Assembly: GCA_037962975.1 (NCBI GenBank)
Contig: CM075669.1
Location: 110,376,501 to 110,440,500 of the forward strand
From: Clitoria ternatea
Taxonomy: Eukaryota; Streptophyta; Magnoliopsida; Fabales; Fabaceae
Direction: 5' to 3'
Length of the DNA stretch: 64,000 nt
Shown here piece after piece: positions 61,122 through 64,000 of the stretch; position 1 is the first letter of the stretch, and every line of letters begins with the position of its first letter. Below the pieces are notes generated by a model, which made no database searches, was not told the DNA's origin, and saw nothing but the letters and a program-made list of their open reading frames with translations. The translations under genes and the position numbers were made by a program.

Positions 61122-62893
61122 GAGTAATAGCTTGAAAAAAGAAAGAAAAAGAAACTTAGACAACTTGAAGAACACGTGAGTTGATGGAAATAGCAGTCAT
61201 GAAACGTAAAATTATGAATGAAAAATATAATTATCTGTAAATAACCAATTGGTCATTTTTTCTCAGGCAACACATTCCTTGGTTTCTTTAGTGATGCGTA
61301 TTTGTGCAACAATTGCGGTATAGAGCTAAATTAGAATGTTATCATGGTTTCTTTCTGAATTGGCTATTTTTATGAGCTAACATCACTTGATGCTTATTCA
61401 TCCTTCGAGTAGCCTGCTATGGGTAACTTTTTGGATTGATATTTCAATCACGTTACACGATAGGCAAACTGATCTGGTTGTCATATTGAAGTAAAAAGAA
61501 TTGAGGGTCAGGTTAATGCGTGGCAAAAAAGTTTCTTTATGTTTAATATGATTTTATAAAATTCTGTTAAGATAAAATTTTAATAAAGTATATTTTATTA
61601 TACTATTTTGATGTACAAAATTTAGGGAATATTAATTTTGTTATAAGATCATTCGTGTGTAAAATTATAATTCAGCCATATTAAATTGTAATTTTAGATA
61701 AGCAATTATATAGATAATAAAGATATAGTTACTGTTAGTAAATTATAAAATTATTTATAACAATTTAAATTTTAACAAGAAATTTATAAAAGAAAAACCA
61801 AAATTATTTACGTAAAAAGGAACTTGACTCATTTTAAATATTTTCCCCCAGTTTATAAGAAACTTGTCAGAGAAACCCACGAGTGAAGTCTCTAAATAGA
61901 AACCAAGAATTCGACACATGCCCATGACAAACATGCGACGAAACATAAAGATACAAAAACCATGTAACTGATTTTAGTATATAAATATAAGTGGAAAATA
62001 GTGATTAGATATCATATGAGAATATTGATTGAAAAAACGTATTCTGTTGGTCGGATGTCGATTCATACATTCAATATTAAATGTATTTAGTCATATTTAT
62101 TAAATCGATGGTTTTTTATTCAACAAAAATCTGTACTTTTAATAATTAATTAATTATCAATAAAAAATTTCTTGCATTGGGGGTTATACTGTTCACTCAA
62201 ATTGATTCTTCTCTCTCCCCTTCACTCACAGATGAACCATAAAAGGATAAAGCAAAGCATCTTCTGCCTTCTGAATTTCACTTGTCAACAGTGAGTGCAA
62301 CCCCTTTATTTCTTCATCCACACTCACCCTTGTTTTTATTTTAATTTTTTCCCCCTTCATTTGGATGAAGTATTGAACTTTATGGACTTTTGGGTGAACC
62401 CAACTCAAGTAAGGAATCTACATTTGATTGTCTTGAAAAAAAAAAATTGATGAGCAAGCTTGTTATGTATCTGAGCTCTTAGTTTTTTGTTCATTAGTTC
62501 TCTCCTTGCATTTGAGTTTCAATATTTTAAACAAGAAGACTCATATCAAAACTCTGCTTCAGTTACGATTGCATTTGTCATGTGGCTTATAGTGCATTCT
62601 TTTTTAAGCATATGATAGTGGTGACAACTACTTTCATTCTTGCAATCATATTTTGTTGCTGATTATATTCATATCTTTCTTGATACATTCAGGATTTGGT
62701 GATCTTTGTGATGATGTCTTTGTAGAATTTTATTCTGCTGTGGTTGTTGGAATTGAAAATTTCATATTTTCCTCAGTGATTTATCATTAAAAGGTGGTGG
62801 TTTAATGCATGAGGCTCCACCATAGTGCATATAGAATTTTAAGAAACAAACCAAGAAGAAGCATATAATTCTGAAGCAAGAATACATTAACTC
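61122..62893. other. Intergenic region: 3' end of the CAF2-like gene and 5' leader of the next gene
   Basis: An AT-rich stretch. The part after 61121 should hold the 3' untranslated region; AATGAAAAATATAA near 61217 could serve as a poly(A) signal. From about 62190 a C/T-rich leader-like part ends at a possible donor, CAACA/GTGAGT at 62290, and a possible acceptor, TTCAG, lies at 62690-62694, suggesting an intron in the 5' leader of the next gene. I see no other gene. Confidence 0.45.
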
Positions 62894-63858
62894 ATGAGTT
62901 TCTTAACAGAGTCCTCAAGCCATACATGGCAACCAACCATGACTTCAGATACTACTGTCTTAAGTTATTGGTTGAATTGGAGGTTCTTCTGCTGTGCATT
63001 ATGGATTTTAGCTTCCATGGCTCTAGCATTTTTTTTAATATTAAGGTATGAAGGATTCAATAAGCCAAGATCTGAGGGAGGAGAAAATCAGGATGAAGAT
63101 GCTGGATTGGTGTATGAGGATGAAGCATGGAATACTTGTCTTAGAGGAATTGATCCTTCTTGGCTCCTAATTTATAGAATAATTTGTTTTATTGTGCTTT
63201 TGGCTCTGGTCATTGCCAGTGTGGCAGCTGATGGAGGTGTCATATTTTACTTCTACACTCAGTAAGCTACATTAAACATATCTTAATGATCTAGTCTTGT
63301 TTGCATAAATTCAATGCTAAGATGGATTCAAAATAGTAATACATTCTCTCTTGAAATGACAAAAACTGTTTTCCTTTTGAAAAATGATTAGAAAATTTGT
63401 TTCTTCATATGTTTTAAACTTTCTTGAGTTGTTTCATTGCAACCTCAATTATTATTAATGTTTTTTGTTACTTTTATATAATTTTAGGATTTTTAAAGAA
63501 TGGCTTCCTTATACTATTTTATGCCATAATTATAAAACTGAATTGATAATTGAGTCAACAAATATGCTAATTCAAATGTACCATAATTAAATAAATAATA
63601 AATAAAATTAGTTCAACTACTTAAATTTCACGACTCGACTGAATCTAACCATATTAAGTTAGGGAGCAGGTGAAATTCTATCTTTTAGTTTTAACGCGAG
63701 GGAAAAAATGTCACTTCAAATTAAGGATTACAATAAAAATGTAATTTTGTTTGTATTCTTTTATTTTTTTTGTCCAATTGTTTGTATTCTGATTATATTA
63801 TTATGTTTTCTTCTTGTGCTACAGATGGACCTTTACTTTGGTCACTATTTACTTTGGG
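62894..63858 (+). CDS. Multi-pass membrane protein of unknown function, first two coding exons (gene continues past window)
   Basis: Coding exons are 62894-63261 and 63825-63858, with donor CA/GTAAGC, acceptor ACAG, and a second donor GGG/GTAACG at 63859. The joined reading passes from FYFYTQ into WTFTLVTIYFG, which keeps phase. An in-frame TAA six bases upstream supports the start at 62894. Predicted membrane segments lie at residues about 31-51 and 90-112, with a third beginning near 119. The loop between the first two is charged and acidic (EGGENQDEDAG). This looks like the N-terminus of a plant-specific family of membrane proteins of about 300-350 residues annotated only as transmembrane protein. 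No biochemical role is known to me. The last 142 bases of the window are its second intron. Confidence 0.75.
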
Positions 63859-64000
63859 GTAACGCTTCACATTTCCGGCCCTTGAGTCTGAAAACTTAAT
63901 ACAATCCCTATCTTCTATAACTGACTTCTGGTCTTGATTCCACTTTCAGCTCGGATCGTCTTTCTCCTTATATGGATGTTCCTTCAAACAAAACAAATTT

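Noticed and set aside
1..64000. tRNA, rRNA, snRNA or microRNA genes
   Set aside because: I saw no convincing tRNA arms with A/B boxes, no rRNA sequence and no snRNA signature. The only tRNA-related sequences are the two retroelement primer sites.

Overview
The window is nuclear DNA of a flowering plant. It is AT-rich, has introns with GT...AG borders, carries a chloroplast-targeted CRM-domain gene, and is packed with Ty3/gypsy LTR retrotransposons, a CACTA transposon and hAT-type elements. The mix of long Tat/Ogre-like, Athila-like and chromovirus-like LTRs would fit a legume, but the species cannot be fixed from the sequence alone.

Bases 1-50000 are a nest of transposable elements with no host gene that I can support. 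From left to right: the 5' end of an Athila-type element on the minus strand (gag-protease 1-2381, tRNA-Asp-type primer site 2531-2547, LTR about 2554-4526); a decayed Tat/Ogre-type element on the plus strand (broken gag 4785-6864, polypurine tract near 7485, then a very long repeat-filled LTR about 7499-14992); a solo LTR 16634-20126 with target-site duplication ATAAT; a complete but pol-less Athila-type element on the minus strand, 20486-29496, with two 1572-bp LTRs that differ at about ten bases; a solo LTR 29954-31355 with duplication CTCAA; pieces of an older antisense LTR ending at 32754; a decayed Tat-type gag/protease/reverse transcriptase/RNase H remnant (32880-35166 and 39122-39797) that is split by a solo LTR 35167-39116 with duplication AAAAA; and a solo LTR 39798-48488 with duplication CATAC that is itself split by a CACTA transposon 42464-48093 with duplication TTA. 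Small hAT-like elements follow at about 49309 and at 50432-51038.

Bases 51796-64000 are gene space. A six-exon gene (51796-61121, 565 codons) encodes a CRS2-associated factor with two CRM RNA-binding domains, most like CAF2, which acts in group II intron splicing in chloroplasts. Its third intron holds three tandem copies of a unit of about 430 bp, and its fifth intron holds an antisense LINE remnant split by a 1110-bp hAT-type element. The start of a second gene (62894 to beyond the right edge) encodes a multi-pass membrane protein.

The most striking pattern is that most LTR families here carry dense arrays of short near-palindromes. Some arrays are specific to one family. Others, CGCTYAAGCG and CCGAGTGA, recur in LTRs of different lineages. 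In three LTRs the array lies upstream of a TATA box, which makes a promoter-linked protein-binding or chromatin role worth testing.
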